Shown: positions 23,347 through 34,000 of the stretch, piece after piece
How positions within the stretch are numbered: the first letter of the stretch is position 1
Layout: each line of letters begins with the position of its first letter
Source of the DNA: Gonocerus acuteangulatus
Taxonomy: Eukaryota > Arthropoda > Insecta > Hemiptera > Coreidae
Direction: 5' to 3'
DNA: 64,000 nucleotides
Assembly: GCA_946811695.1 (NCBI GenBank)
Contig: OX328124.1
Span: forward strand, 85,843,530 to 85,907,529
Position numbers and translations under genes: made by a program
Notes under the pieces: model-generated
Database searches by the model: none
Seen by the model: the letters and a program-made list of their open reading frames with translations, nothing else
What the model was told of the DNA's origin: nothing

Positions 23347-23478
23347 AATTTGAACCACCGTTATTTTCGGTCTCTAGGGGTTCTGAAACGCGAAATTTTC
23401 TAGTCGGCACTTCCGGATTGTTTCATTGTATCAACCCTATAAGCGGGGTTCCTCCCTATGGGGGAGGGAGGAACCGCG

Positions 23479-23537
<59 letters not shown>

Positions 23538-24976
23538 CTGTTCGCGGCATAGCTCAGCGAATAATGGACTGATTTTGATGAAATTTCGTAAAAAAATCTT
23601 TCGTCTAATTTGAAAGGTCAAGTTCGTTAACCAGGAGAATCCGCCCACCGGAACATGGTTTTTGGAGCGAATTTCACGCGAAAAAAATCGTTCCGCTTAC
23701 TTCATATGCATGCAAGTACTCGTTTTTTTGGCTCCTTGGCTTAGGAAAACGAATGACACCATTTTTAAGGTGATAGCTTTAACCGTTTTCGAAAAAAATG
23801 GAAAAATAGTTGCTGAATAACGTTTTATGTTTTGGTACTTACAATCATGGGATTCAGTTGAAACATTTTTTGCATGTTTGAATTTCATCAAAACTAACAT
23901 GTTAAACTTTTGGTTACGTTTGGAGTTAAGGAAGGGTAATAATAAAAAATTTTATGAACAGACATGAAAAGTTTTGGGAACTTCGTATACTTTCATTAAT
24001 ATCTGGAACACGGTTGGGACATTTTGATAAGTGAATAGAAACTATTTGAAAGATTTTTAAATTCTCTACAAAAAAAATTCTGAAACAATTTTTGATTAGG
24101 TGATGTGAATCGAAGAAATAACTGCTTAAAACGTCCAATACGTCTTTTTAGTTCTTATGAACGGGGTTTGTCGTTCTTATTGTAAATTTTGTCTCTTTCC
24201 GTTAGTTTTTTATTGATTTTTATTTTTGTAATTTCTTATGTTAGGAAAATGTATTTGTGTGTAAAACAGGATAGGTAAAATGAGACCAATTTTCTGTTGC
24301 TAGAAAAATGAAAAGTTTTGGAAACTTCGTATACTTTCATTAATATCTCGAAAACGGTTGAAAATCTTGGGAAGCGAAAGGTTACCATTCGAAAGCTTAC
24401 TAAATGGTCTACAAAAAAGGTTCTGAAGAAAGTTTTGAATAAGCAATTTCAATCGGAGAAATAAGTGCTTAAACTTTTAAGTAATTGATTTCGTTTATTC
24501 GAACGGTTCTTTTTGTCTGTTTTTATTCCTTGTTATTTTTTAATTGCTTAAAGTTGGGTAATGTATTTGACAATAGAACAGATTAAGTAAAATAAGAAAA
24601 ACAATTCATTGTTTGAAATATAGCTTGCCAAGAGAAAGAGATTCGATGACGTCTTTTGAATATTTTCAATTGCCTTTATGCTGTTGGTTTTTTATTTTAT
24701 TTTTTAATTGATTTTATTTGTAGAATTATTACTGTAGTATAAGAACACAAAAAAATGTGAAGAATGTTGATATTTTTCAATGCATTGAAACGTACTAAAT
24801 AGGTATCTCTAGAAGAGGATTCTAGGGTCTTGCGGACCCGACCAGGTAAAGTCATAAAGCCCTTTGAACAAAGGCCGAACCAAATATTATCTGTTACTAT
24901 TCTAAGCTTTTCAAATGACAACAGGGATGTGATCGGAACCGCGCTAAGCTGATGCAGTTCCTGCGAGTTGGACTTT
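21968..24976. mobile_element. 3-kb inverted F1 dimer (foldback)
   Basis: Left end AAAGTCCGACTCGCAGG; right end the complement (GAGTTGGACTTT). The two halves are inverted copies: for example the block around GTTCAAAGGGTTTATACC (about 22311) is mirrored near 24850, and TTCTCTTGGCAAGCTATATT (22549) is mirrored at about 24625. The centre holds two (TA)n tracts (23307-23344 and 23482-23533) around a short stretch ending GAGGAACCGCGCTAA. That is the inner right end of a single F1 unit (compare 10951-10963), so this is two F1 units joined tail to tail. A SINE interrupts the left half. No transposase is seen. Confidence 0.75.
22010..22236 (-). mobile_element. SINE-A inserted in F1 dimer
   Basis: Minus-strand SINE: a 61-base T-run (22012-22072) is its poly(A), followed by the body starting ACGGCACATCTACATCTAGG and the tRNA-like head with B box GGGTTCGATTCCC and A-box region GTGGTCTAATGGCTAGC on the minus strand. 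The F1 terminal sequence CGGTTCC is present on both sides (22003-22009 and 22037-22043 of the F1 strand context are the left copy and its repeat at 22237-22243), consistent with a short target duplication. The very long, pure poly(A) suggests a recent insertion. Confidence 0.85.
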
Positions 24977-24994
24977 TTATTAGAATATCTTATT

Positions 24995-26720
24995 CCGTTC
25001 TCTGATTTGTCCAAGTCATTCTCTGCTTTCATTGATCCAACTCATTCCCTTATCTGATTAGTTCTTCTTATTTCCTGTATTCATTGGTCCATCTTTTTCC
25101 CTTCCCAGATTCGTCCATCAAATTCCCCACTTTCCTTCCCTTATGAGATTGCTTCTACTCATTCTCCTATTTCATTGGCCCAACTAATGACCCTCCCTTA
25201 TTGGTCTACATCATTCCCCGCTTATATTCGTCCATCTCATTCCCTTATTTGATACGTTCTACACATTCTCCTATTTCATTGGTCCAAGTAATGTCCTTTC
25301 CTTAGGGGTCCACCTCATACCTCGCTTTTATTGGTCCATATGATTCCCTAATTTGATTGGTCGTATTGATTCTCGGCTTTTATTGGTCCAACTCATTATC
25401 CGCTATCATTGGTCCAACTCACTCTCTTATCTGATTGGTTCAACTCATTCCCCGTTTTCATCTGTCCATCTTACTCCAGTTCCTGATTGGCCCAACTCAT
25501 TCCTTGATTTCTTTGGTTCAACTCATTCCCTTATCTGATTGGTTCAACTAATTCCCCGCTTTCGTTGGTCCAACTCATTCCCTACTCTGATTTTTCCAAC
25601 TCATTCTCCACTCTCATTGGTCCAGCCATTCCCTTAACTAATTGGTTCTACTCATTCCCCGTTTTCATCTTATTCACTTCCCTGATTGGTCTTATCTGAT
25701 TGGACTATCTCATTCTCCGCTTTCATTCGTCCGACTCATTCGCTTATCTGCTTGGCTCTTCTCATTTCCTGTTTTCATTGGTCCATCTTTTCCCCTTCCC
25801 TGATTCGTCCATCAAATTCCCCACTCTTGTTGGGCCAACTAATTCCCTCATTTGATTTGTTTTACTCATTCCCCGTTTTCATTGGTCCATCTTATTCCCT
25901 TCCTTGATTGGTCCATCACATTCCTCGATTTTATTGGTCCAACTCATTTCTTTATCTGATTGGTTGTACTCATTCCCCGTTTCCAATGGTCCATCTTATT
26001 TTCTATTCTGATTGGTTCAACTAATCCCCCGCTTTCATTGGTCCAACTCATTTTCTAATGTGATGGGTCTAAGTCATTCCACGCTTTCATTGGTCCAACT
26101 CATTCCCTTGTCTGATTGGTTCTACTCATTCCCCGTTTTCATTTGTCCATCTTATTCCGTTCCCTGATTGGCCCATCTCATTCCTCGATTATCTGATTGG
26201 TTCTACACATTCCCCTATTTCATTGGTTCAACTAATGCCCTTCCCTTATTGGTCCACCTCATACCTTGCTTATATTGGTCTAACTCATTATCTAATCTCA
26301 TTGGTTCTTCTTATTCCCCGTTTTCATTGGTATATCTTATTCCTTTCTCTGATTTGTCCAAATCATTCTCCGCTTTTATTGGTCCAACTCATTCCCTTAT
26401 CTGATTAGTTCTACTCATTCCCCGTTTTCATTGGTCCATCTTATTCTCTTCCCTCATTGGTCCACCTCATACCTCGATTTCATTGGTTCAACTCATTCCC
26501 TTATCTGATTGGTTCAACTAATTCCCCGCTTTCGTTGGTCCAACCCATTCGATTCTCTGATTAGGTTAACTCATTTCACGCTTTCATTGGTCTATCTCAT
26601 TTTCCACTTTCATTGGTTGAACTCATTCCTTTCTCTTATTCGTCAATCTTATTTCTTGTTTCATTGGTTTAACTTATTCCCTTCTTTGATAAGTCCAACG
26701 CATTTCCGTCTCTGATTTTT
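24995..26720. repeat. 26-bp minisatellite, about 65 diverged units
   Basis: Tandem units of the type ATTGGTCCAACTCATTCCC plus about seven variable bases (CGCTTTC, TTATCTG, CGTTTTC and similar). The period is 26 bp, measured between successive ATTGG cores. ATTGG is the complement of a CCAAT box, so the array holds a regular CCAAT ladder on the minus strand. The array starts less than 20 bases after the F1 dimer end. Short Ser/Phe/His-rich frames across it are artefacts. Confidence 0.9.
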
Positions 26721-26898
26721 GTACCTCTGCCTTATACGTATTACTTCATATTATTATCGATCTGACAGTAAAATATAAGTTTTTGTAATCTGCAACCATC
26801 AGACAATATTAGTCTAGATTTTATTAATTATTATTACCCAAAATCCTCAATAAAAATGAACTCTATTTCTATTAGTTCCCCTATGATTTAACTAGTTT
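26721..26898. other. Short AT-rich spacer
   Basis: Lies between the minisatellite and the minus-strand ORF. Nothing is recognised in it. Confidence 0.5.
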
Positions 26899-27387
26899 TT
26901 AGAAGGAGCAAACACCTGTTACTTTGTCATGTGAAGCATCACTCAACAGACTCTCCATTTTATGAGATTGATTGCAAGGGGCGTGGGAATTATAAACAAG
27001 AATTCTTCTTTTGCACTTCTGTTGCTTGAACATTCGGAAATAAAGTGGATCACACTGTCCTTTTTCGGTTCTCCACCAGCTTGAATGGAGTTGAAGGGTG
27101 GAAAGAGCAGAATTGGCCATCGATAAGTAATCGTTTTGTAATAATGCTCTAGATTTGTCTGACATACCCGCCACTCCTGTCCTGAAGAACAATTTTCTTG
27201 CAGAACGTCGAATGGCGAATCCTGTAAATATGATCAAATTATCACTTGAAGGTGTGCATTTATTATAATAAAGGGGAACCATAATTATGGTTTTGTGTAC
27301 AGGTTCCCTTATGATTACTACTGCTATTAGATTGTTACGGACCATTTTCACTGTAAGTTCACCGTTGTTGTTTGCAGTTCTTGGCAT
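26899..27387 (-). CDS. Hypothetical 162-codon ORF, no domain recognised
   Basis: A minus-strand frame of 162 codons opens with ATG (27385-27387) and ends with TAA. Such a length is unlikely by chance in DNA this AT-rich, and base composition is more balanced than in the flanks. The C-terminal two thirds look more protein-like (GFAIRRSARKLFFRTGVAGM, then SSWWRTEKGQCDPLYFRMF). A good acceptor-like sequence (ATATTTACAG on the minus strand, ending near 27223) lies inside, so the real exon could begin there. No signal peptide, membrane segment or motif is evident. It could be a host exon, a fragment of an unrecognised transposon, or a chance frame. Confidence 0.3.
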   Translation of the reverse strand: MPRTANNNGELTVKMVRNNLIAVVIIREPVHKTIIMVPLYYNKCTPSSDNLIIFTGFAIRRSARKLFFRTGVAGMSDKSRALLQNDYLSMANSALSTLQLHSSWWRTEKGQCDPLYFRMFKQQKCKRRILVYNSHAPCNQSHKMESLLSDASHDKVTGVCSF

Positions 27388-27837
27388 CTCTGTCTGAGCA
27401 TGTGAACAGCCTCGGCGAGTAAGCAGCGTCTAATTCTAAACTTTTTTATAGCACTTCATCTCGTCTGCTGTGTTTTCTAAATCCAACTTGTAGTGATTTT
27501 AATCTAACATAAACTATTTTCATATTGCGTTTTTTTTTCAGGTTACCAAGTATTTTTTTATTCATACAAGTCTTTTCAAAGTATTAGAGAGTAACACCGT
27601 TAATTAATAAATAATCTTGATTTTTTTCAAGATAAATTGAGGCATAATTATTTGACACGATACTAAAGTGGTCTCCTATTTCGGCGCATAAGGTTTCGAT
27701 AGTGCTTGCTCTAAGAAGGAACGTGATACTTACCTTGATTCTGTATTTTAGATACCGGCCTTGACCAAGGAAATTGCAAGGATGAAAATATTTCGGTTTC
27801 ACACACAATAATTGAACAAAAGTTCACTTTAAACATT
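27388..27837. other. Stretch without a supportable gene
   Basis: Contains a plus-strand acceptor-like GTTTTTTTTTCAG ending at 27541, followed by GTTACC. No exon can be delimited. Confidence 0.4.
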
Positions 27838-27882
27838 TATTCGGTTTGATTTTTCGAATTAATTTGCTAACCTTCATCAGGC
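27838..27882 (-). ncRNA. Penelope/hammerhead-like motif, degenerate
   Basis: The minus strand reads CTGATGAAGG (27871-27880), a 14-base spacer, then TTCGAAAAATC. The CTGATGA and GAAA boxes keep hammerhead order, but the C after GAAA is lost and stem II pairing is poor, so activity is unlikely. The motif is interrupted by the Jockey-type insertion, whose target duplication contains it. Confidence 0.3.
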
Positions 27883-28542
27883 TCCTCTGATCCCACTACA
27901 GCTTCCCAACAATTGCAGGAGCACCTTGAGTCTGTCGAGAAATGGTGCAACTTGTGGAAAATTGAAGTGAACCCAGAAAAGTGCTTCCATGTTACATTTA
28001 CACTTAATAGGAGCGCCTGCCCTCCTGTATTCGTTTGCAGCAGTCAACTTCCAACATCAAATGAGGTACGTTACCTGGGACTCCTACTAGACAGCAGACT
28101 CACATGGAACCCACACACACGACTGAAAAGACAAGAGCTAAACAGGAGATATGGACTCCTACGACGACTACTTGGACCTGCTTCAAAGCTTACGACACAA
28201 AACAAACTCACAATTTACAAAACTATAATTAGACCTATCTGGACTTACGGACTTGAATTATGGGGAACAGCGAAAAACTCAAACATACAACGAATACAAG
28301 CATTCCAATCCAAAGTCCTTCGTAGAATAGTTAATGCTCCCTTTTATGTCTCCAACAAAACCCTACACAACGACCTTAATATTCCTTTCGTAAACGATCT
28401 CGCCAAATCCCGATTCCTAACCTTTCATTCCAAGTTGTCATCCCACCCAAATCCTAGAGGTCAATCCCTTTCCACCCAGACCCATCCTAAAAACCTCCCC
28501 AGGAGGCTTAAGAGACTTTGGCCCCGTGACCAGCTAAACTAA
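27883..28542 (+). pseudogene. Jockey-type RT, C-terminal fragment
   Basis: About 219 codons are open from the 5' junction to the stop at 28540-28542. Recognisable segments: LQEHLESVEKWCNLWKIEVN and KC.HVTFT (post-YADD region), EVRYLGLLLDSRLTWNPH (thumb motif YLG-LD--L-W--H), and a C terminus LKRLWPRDQLN shared with the minus-strand copy at 30514 (RLKRRWPRDNLF). The endonuclease, RT motifs A to C (including the FADD box) and ORF1 are missing through 5' truncation, so the fragment cannot be catalytic. No lesion is seen inside what remains. Confidence 0.9.
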
Positions 28543-28721
28543 CAGCGGTTAAAGACACCAAAAATAAATATTAAGATATAATAGGAAGTGTCGATAATGT
28601 TTGGCTCCTTCCATATTCTGTTCTACACTGATATGTATTCATTTACCAGCACAATTAATTATTGTATTTTATTGTACAGATTTTAAATAAACATGTATTC
28701 AGAGAAAAAAAAAAAAAAAAA
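27883..28721 (+). mobile_element. 5'-truncated Jockey-type retrotransposon
   Basis: The insertion is bounded by a perfect 14-bp target duplication AACCTTCATCAGGC (27869-27882 and 28722-28735) and ends in poly(A) (about 28705-28721). It carries only the last part of the ORF2 reverse transcriptase and a 3' UTR of about 160 bp. Intact target duplication and an uninterrupted frame indicate a young copy. Confidence 0.9.
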
Positions 28722-28735
28722 AACCTTCATCAGGC

Positions 28736-29817
28736 AATAATTACTGTCATTGTATATTAAATGTATACTTTAACTATCTTATTGTAGTACCTATACAGAA
28801 TTACTTTCAAGTTGGATATACCAATATCTGAGAGTTGCAAGTCCCGATTTAATTAAGCTCTGCACAAAAAACAAACTTTTCTACTTAAAAGCTCAGGAAA
28901 CCTGCACTTCTCGTAACCAAGTTCCTTCTCTACTGTGAAAACCTAATAGAAAACATATACAAATATTTAAGATTATTTCTCTCTGCACCAAGTGATGTAC
29001 ACAAAATACAAGAGATACTTCAAATAGATAACATAGAGAAACTCAACAAGATCTAGTGCTTCATAATGTCAGCATGCAATTCACTGGATTCCTTAAACAA
29101 TGACGATCCACTCACCAATCAAGTTCTATGACTAATGATATTTATGGCCAGTTCAATTAATTGCTTTTTTTTTTGTTCTTTTTTTTTTCTTTTTTTTTCC
29201 CCCTTTTTTTCTTCTACTATTCATAAAGGTTATTTTTTTTTTTTATTTTTTTTTTTTTATTTTTTTTTTTTATGTTATTCTTCTTATTTCTTGTGGTTTC
29301 ATTGAAAATGTAAAGAGAAATAATTTGAAACGCAATGAAGTATCATTATTTAGTTCTTTTTGTTTTTTTGTTTTTATTGCAAGTCATTGTAGAGTTATGA
29401 TTAACCGGACTCATTTGGGTGAAAAGTTATTTTTATTTATATATGTATGATTTGTACAAAATTGTAAATCTTTAACAAATAAAATTTTATTCTATTCTAT
29501 ACAAATATGTATATGGATTCCGATAGACGACGATTCTGAAGTTTGGAATTAGTGCAGAGGATAGAGAAACTTCCTAAAACAAATTTACATGGCGTCTAGA
29601 TATGAATTTATTTTTGTTGTGTTCTAAATTAGTGTTTTTTGTTGTTTTTTTTTCGTAAAAAGGTAAAGTAGGAGTTTTTTGTTACGGGACGTTCAGAGAA
29701 AGCAATAAACGACGTTGTAAGTATTTCAATTTGGAATTTGATTTGTTATAATTGTTTTTATACGTTGTAAATTAGGAAATGTTGTACGTGGAAATCGTTT
29801 GCAGGATTAGGGATATA
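28736..29817. other. AT-rich stretch with long T-runs
   Basis: No gene. T-rich low-complexity sequence at about 29165-29280. The block ending at about 29500 (AACAAATAAAATTTTATTC, then TATTCTAT) looks like the 3' tail of some non-LTR element, but no coding part is present. Confidence 0.4.
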
Positions 29818-29941
29818 GGCCAACGGTCATGGCCACGTTTAATGCACCGGTCCCCGTTTACCAAAGTTAAGCAACGTCGGGCATGGACAATACCACTTGA
29901 TGTAGGCATTATAAAAAGGCGGCACCCTGTAGATAGCCCGT
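29818..29941 (+). rRNA. 5S rRNA-derived pseudogene or SINE3 head
   Basis: About 124 bases align to a metazoan 5S rRNA from its start: GCCAACGGTCATGGCCACG matches the 5S 5' end, and AAAGTTAAGCAACGTCGGGC matches the box A/C internal promoter region. The 3' third is more diverged (GGCACCCTGTAG versus the usual CACCGGGTGCTGTAGGC). An A-rich tail (about 29970-30000) follows. Many substitutions at conserved positions argue against a functional gene. The A-rich tail suggests retroposition, either a processed 5S pseudogene or the head of a 5S-derived SINE. Confidence 0.7.
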
Positions 29942-30348
29942 CGTTAATAGCCCTATTGTTGATACAACTTTAAAAAAATAAAAAATCATAAAAAATAAGA
30001 AATTAAGATGGAACCATGGAGGTTTCTGTGGGTTTGGGTTGGAGTCAATGATAATGATGACTATTATGTCATACTGGGAAAATATTTGAATTTAATATTT
30101 ATTAGTGAAATGAAATTTTTTATCAGACAGTGTAATTGGTCAGAATTTAGTTACATTCTTACAGAAAAATGCTACATTTTTATATAATAATGACTTTGGA
30201 TTTCCAGCGTTTCTTATATTAAAGCCTTTGTCACTGATGTGAGGGGAGGAAGAAAAAAGGAGGTTCTGGCTCCAAATTACATGCGGGCGAGTAAATGTAA
30301 AAATTAGTATTTGAAAATTCAATCACTCTTGGCGTATACTGTTGGTGT

Positions 30349-32390
30349 TTTTTTTTTTGTTTTTTTTTTTTATAATTACATCAATATGTGAACATATTAC
30401 CAGTAATTTTGCTGGTTTTGGAAAATTAACGATGTAAGGCGTGATGTGGGAATATGTACAATTACAAAACCCACAATAAATTTTGACCATTGCAGATGGC
30501 ATGTTATGGCATGTTAAAACAAATTGTCTCTAGGCCACCGCCGCTTCAGCCTTCTATGAGGATTTTGTGGGTTATCGAAGGAGGATAAAGAGTTTATCAA
30601 AGAATTTGGATGGCCGGGGAAATGGGAATGAAACTTCTGATATACTGATTTGGCCAGGGATTGGATAAAGGGGATATTGAAGTCATTATGGAGAGTTAGG
30701 TTCGAGACATAGTAAGGAGCATTGGATAATTTTCGAAGGATTTTGGATTGCATTGTTTGTATTCTGTAGGAATTGGAAAGTTTAGTGGAAACCCATAGTT
30801 CAAGTCCATACGTCAATTTTGGTCGGCGAATGGTATCATGTATTGTATATATGTCGTTTGTTAGTCAATGAAAGTTTCGAGCGTTTGTCCAGTAAGCGTG
30901 ATAAAAGTCAAAAGCGTCTGTTTAGTTCCTGTCTTTTTTGTGTTATGTGTGGCTTCCAAGGTAAACGTTCGTCTAGTATCAGTCCTAAGTATCTTACTTG
31001 CGATTTCTGTGGAATTTGAATGTTTTGGAGGGTTATTGGTGGGCAGCTTGACTTAGGAAGTGTGAATGTTGCATGGCTAGATTTTTCTGCATTTACTTTA
31101 ATTTTCCATTTAGTTAGCCATGTTTGAAGTAGACATAGGTGTTCTTGAAGAGAATTGGAAGCAAGAATTGGGTTTTGGTTAACAGTGAGAATAGCGGTGT
31201 CGTCAGCAAACATGTGGATGGAAGTTTGGGGATGGGAAGGGATGTCAGCCGTATAAACCAGGAACAAAACGGGACTGAGAATTCCACCTTGTGGGACAAC
31301 GGCACGTTGGGGGAAGATTGGAGATAATGAGGTACCATAGGATGTCTGGAAAAAACGGTCAGAGAGATAGGGTTTTATTAGTAGGTAATATGTTGAAGGT
31401 AGGGTTTCTTTGAGTTTGAACAGCAAGCCCTGGTGCCACACTCGATCGAAAGCCTGAGCTATGTCAAGGAAAACGCCAGAGCAATACTGCTTATTCTCGA
31501 AGGATGAGGATACGCTGTCTACGATACGTAATGGGATCCAGGAGTGGATAAAGGCGTTTGAGAAGGAGTTTTTCAAGGATTTTACCCATTATTGGAAGGA
31601 GTGATATAGGACGATAAGACGAAGGTTGGTGAATAGGTTTACCAGGCTTTGGGATCATCCGTATAACTGAAAATTTCCAGAGTATGGGGAAATATGTTGT
31701 TCTGAGTACGGCATTATATATGTAAGTTAGAAAGAGAATGGCTTTTTTCGGGAGTTTATTAAGGATTTTGGGAGTGATGAGGTCATATCCAGGGGCTTTT
31801 TTTGGAGGAAGATGTTGGATAGCATACAGGACTTCTTTAGGATTAAAGGCTTTTGGTGGGAGTGATAGTTGAAGAGCAGTGTCCGGTCAGGATCATTGAT
31901 ATCATGGTGAGGAGTAAAGACTTGGGTGAGGTGTAGACCAAAGGTATGGGATATTTCTTCGTCAGTTTTGGCCCAGGAACCATCTTCTCGACGAAGGGGA
32001 TGACGGGAAGTTTTATAGGAGAGGATTTTCCTCGTAGCTTGCCAAAGTGTATTGTCAGATGTAGTAAGTTCTTTTGTGTAGGATTCAAATTGGTCGTTTC
32101 TTTGTTTCCTAAGTTCAGTTTTAAATTCCCTTGAAAGTTGGTTTAGTCGAGTTTTGTCTGAGGGATACCTCGTGTAGCTATATCCTTCTTGCTCTTCTCT
32201 TCTCGTTCAGTAAATTGTGTATGTTTATAGGTAAGAAATCATTCGTTTTAGGTCGTTGTGGTGTTTTGTAGAGAGTGGCCCTATGTAAGCCCTGTTGAAT
32301 TGTAAGTGTGAAGTTATGGACTGCGTCTAACTCAATATCAGCACTAATATCGTTAAAATTAACCATTCAAATCCTGATTACTGTAAATCC
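30349..32390 (-). mobile_element. Jockey-type retrotransposon, minus strand, decayed
   Basis: Poly(A) is at the left end (T-run 30349-30371). The 3' UTR (30372-30513) shares the block around TGAACATATTACCAGTAATT with the truncated copy at 44770-44941. ORF2 pieces follow up to about 32390. The endonuclease and ORF1 are absent, so it is 5'-truncated. Several frameshifts, stops and an internal deletion in the RT show an old copy. Confidence 0.85.
30514..32366 (-). pseudogene. Jockey-type ORF2 (RT) pseudogene
   Basis: Minus-strand pieces in order: linker (DISADIELDAVHNFTLTIQQ, 32178-32366), WQATRKIL and PLRREDGSWAKTDEE-type sequence in another frame (about 31850-32090), KPGKP.....SYRPISLLP (RT motif 1-2, about 31600-31700), then 30908-31576 with SSFENKQYCSGVFLDIAQAF and DRVW (motif A), VPQGGILSPVLF (motif B) and FADDTAI (motif C, catalytic Asp pair), YLGLILDERLPWKPH. 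The 3' part at 30514-30816 ends RLKRRWPRDNLF. Lesions: a deletion before motif A, an in-frame TGA at 30908-30910, and a frameshift near 30850. It cannot encode an active enzyme. Confidence 0.85.
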
Positions 32391-32513
32391 TGAGCTAAAA
32401 AAAAAATGTATTGACTCCTTCCAAAACGTAAATTATCTTAATTCAACAATGAGATTATTGAAATAATATGATTTTTGAATGATTTGAAAATAGATTTTGA
32501 TTTTTTCCACGTC

Positions 32514-32570
32514 TAATCAAGATTTAAATGTTTAATTTTAACGATATCAGTGCTGATATTGAGTTAGATG
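32514..32570 (+). repeat. Inverted partial copy of adjacent Jockey 5' edge
   Basis: About 56 bases (core AACGATATCAGTGCTGATAT) are the reverse complement, with a few mismatches, of 32332-32386, which lies at the truncated 5' edge of the minus-strand Jockey copy. The two form a potential hairpin with a loop of about 130 bases. A 5' inversion during insertion or a fragment of a second copy would both explain it. Confidence 0.6.
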
Positions 32571-33246
32571 AAATATTATTTCATGATCAATTGTAAATCA
32601 AAAATTTGGCTAGAAAATGTTGTTCTAAATTGTATTGACTTCCATTTAAAAAAAAAAAAAAATAAAATAAAAATACATTGAAATCGGTTGAGATTTAGAG
32701 GCTGTAGCCATTTTTGAAACACGAAATATCGTTTGGCCGCACTGTCCGTGGCCGGAACAGGGACTAATTATGAACTATTTTCGGAATAATATTTCTCCCT
32801 CATTTCAAAATAGAGCATTACGGAAGGAATTTTGTACTGTTGTAAGGTTATTAAGGAGAGTTGAAACCAGCCTGGAATTCGATTCTAGCTCCTATTGCTA
32901 ATTGTGAAGATTGTGGAAAATCCTAAATAGAGGCTGGAGAGAGCCCGTATTAACCCGGCCCTTAAAGGCTTTACCTCCCTCCGAATCGCCTTAAGGGCTA
33001 CGGATCGTGTTAAAGAGCATCCTGCGAGAAGAAGAGAATTACCCCTTCCTTCGTCCTAAACCTAGGAGAAGGGCACTAACCATTCGCACAGGGATCACTC
33101 TATAGTTTAGTAGGTTATATTGAACCGAATGAGACGTCAAGTGTCATGATAAAGAAACTGCATTCAATTTAGCACATTTCGTCCATATAGGATCCGCTGA
33201 GGCCAAACCGATGATGCAGTCCGAAAGATCTGGCGAAATTGTTTAC

Positions 33247-33303
<57 letters not shown>

Positions 33304-33541
33304 TCTGAGAACCGGTTCTTTAACCTGCGTTGAATCTAGTACGTTAGTAACTTATTTACATATAATTATTTTTATTTTTGTATTTTTTTATTGATTTATT
33401 TCTATTTTTTTTATTTATTTCTTATATATTTTAATATTTTTTTTATTCCATACATTTATGCTTTCTTAAGTTTTTTATATAAGTAATTAGTTTACTTAAG
33501 TATTATATTACATTTATCTATTTGTGACACTAGAATAGACG
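32571..33541. other. Stretch with GC-richer block, no gene seen
   Basis: The block at about 32930-33070 is GC-richer and unrecognised. A (TA)n run lies at 33252-33297. No ORF or repeat boundary is supported. Confidence 0.45.
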
Positions 33542-33582
33542 GCCTTTCCCTGTGGTTTAGTGGCTAACGCTCTGTATTGCAA
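33542..33582 (+). repeat. tRNA-like SINE head remnant
   Basis: CCTTTCCCTGTGGTTTAGTG, then GCTAACGCTCTG, resembles the SINE-A head (CTCCCGTGGTCTAGTGGCTA). The B box and body are missing. Confidence 0.45.
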
Positions 33583-33855
33583 TGAAAACGAATTACCCGA
33601 AATTTAATCGTCATTAAATGCAAATGAAAGAGTATTTGCGTAAGTTCCATAATAATAATCCTCATTCAATTTCTTCCCTTCGATTGATATTCATTAGAAT
33701 GGTCACTGAGTGCGAGAAAAATAATATTTCCGAAGACCTTTAAAAGACATGAAATCCATCAAAGAAAATATCACTCGACGTAAATGCCAAACCTGGGCGA
33801 ATGTCAGAATTTTCTAAACGTAGATTATTTGATCGTTTATTAATAAAATATTATT

Positions 33856-34000
33856 GTTTATTCTATATACTATCTATGCCTAAAACATTGAAATACTTAC
33901 ATGTTTATTCTATATACTATCTATGCCTAAAATATTGAAATACTTATATGTTTATTCTATATACTATCTATGCCTAAAACATTGAAATACTTACATGTTT
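33856..34000. repeat. 3 x 47-bp tandem repeat
   Basis: Three near-identical units start at 33856, 33903 and 33950, each beginning GTTTATTCTATATACTATCT. Units differ by one or two bases. Confidence 0.95.

Noticed and set aside
23196..23552. 118-codon plus-strand frame
   Set aside because: Two (TA)n tracts inside the F1 dimer keep it open. No protein features.
25353..26715. Series of Ser/Phe/His-rich frames
   Set aside because: By-products of the 26-bp minisatellite; the frame shifts with each unit.
1..26720. CRISPR-like arrays (42-bp and 26-bp repeats)
   Set aside because: Units are directly tandem without unique spacers, and the context is eukaryotic.
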